Assembly: GCA_030949605.1 (NCBI GenBank)
Contig: JAUZSH010000040.1
Location: 1 to 34,019 of the forward strand
DNA from: Ghiorsea sp.
Lineage (GTDB): Bacteria; Pseudomonadota; Zetaproteobacteria; Mariprofundales; Mariprofundaceae
Reading direction: 5' to 3'
DNA length: 34,019 bases
Part shown: piece by piece, positions 33,963 through 34,019 of the stretch
How positions within the stretch are numbered: the stretch's first letter is position 1
How the letters are laid out: each line of letters opens with the position of its first letter
Made by a program: the position numbers and the translations under genes
Notes under the pieces: model-generated
Databases searched by the model: none
What the model was told of the DNA's origin: nothing
What the model saw: the letters and a program-made list of their open reading frames with translations, nothing else

Positions 33963-34019
33963 ATGAAATTATTATATATAGCACCACTTATCTTATGCAG
34001 TTTTATGGTTCAGGCATTT
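33963..34019 (+). CDS. Start of an exported protein, partial
   Basis: An ATG four bases after the MITE's target duplication opens 19 codons to the window edge. KLLYIAPLILCSFMVQA has one Lys, a hydrophobic core and a small residue at the end, as in a Sec signal peptide. No Shine-Dalgarno sequence is visible; if the gene is real, the MITE insertion has replaced its leader. The product cannot be named. Confidence 0.45.
   Translation, partial: MKLLYIAPLILCSFMVQAF

Overview
The window looks like chromosome of a Gram-negative proteobacterium. It carries LolA, an outer-membrane FadL-type porin, FtsK, RarA and a rimP-nusA-ylxR-infB-rbfA-nrnA-truB block. Moderate-to-low GC, RNase J next to ftsK, a DHH-type NrnA and a YlxR/L7Ae protein in the nusA operon would fit a Zetaproteobacterium such as a Mariprofundus or Ghiorsea relative. 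That placement is inference from gene content and was not tested by any search.

Positions 1-23822 are a compact, almost entirely plus-strand housekeeping region. A truncated minus-strand spermidine-synthase-like fragment (1-209) lies beside a 168-bp MITE. Then come a Rep-type helicase, a membrane-bound PAS hybrid histidine kinase, a phosphohexomutase and a YtoQ protein, ending at a hairpin terminator (6656-6682). The next long run of genes is translation and RNA metabolism (rimP, nusA, ylxR, infB, rbfA, nrnA, truB), a cyclophilin, pyrE, RNase J, ftsK, lolA, a FadL-type porin, rarA and crcB. Many junctions overlap as ATGA, TAATG or TAGTG, which suggests translational coupling. infB holds eleven 45-bp repeats and ftsK twenty-two 15-bp repeats, both in frame.

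Positions 23823-34019 are an accessory region built from layered insertions. A second copy of the 168-bp MITE lies inverted to the first and differs at one base. A different MITE-like palindromic element follows. Next is an integron-type integrase gene (minus strand) with an extra N-terminal domain, broken by an IS3-family insertion with a 4-bp target duplication and by a poly-A frameshift. Divergent from it, where the first cassette of an integron would sit, is a DUF4393/Abi-alpha-like gene, a candidate phage-defence protein; no clear attC site was found.

Beyond that lies a nest of elements. A 282-bp element with IS4-type ends has an 11-bp target duplication and sits in front of a 14-codon remnant resembling a RAYT transposase. 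An IS4-family element is split by an IS1634-like element with an exact 6-bp duplication. An IS1380-family element joins the cut IS4 transposase to a cut DUF302 gene without a target duplication. A 316-bp MITE carries the termini of the IS1634-like element. The window ends in the first 19 codons of an apparently exported protein.

The most rewarding signals are the MITE and parent IS pairs with readable target duplications, the -1 frameshift heptamer in the IS1634-like transposase, the decayed integron platform with its Abi-alpha neighbour, and the cyclophilin gene with two well-placed starts that would give membrane-bound and cytosolic forms.
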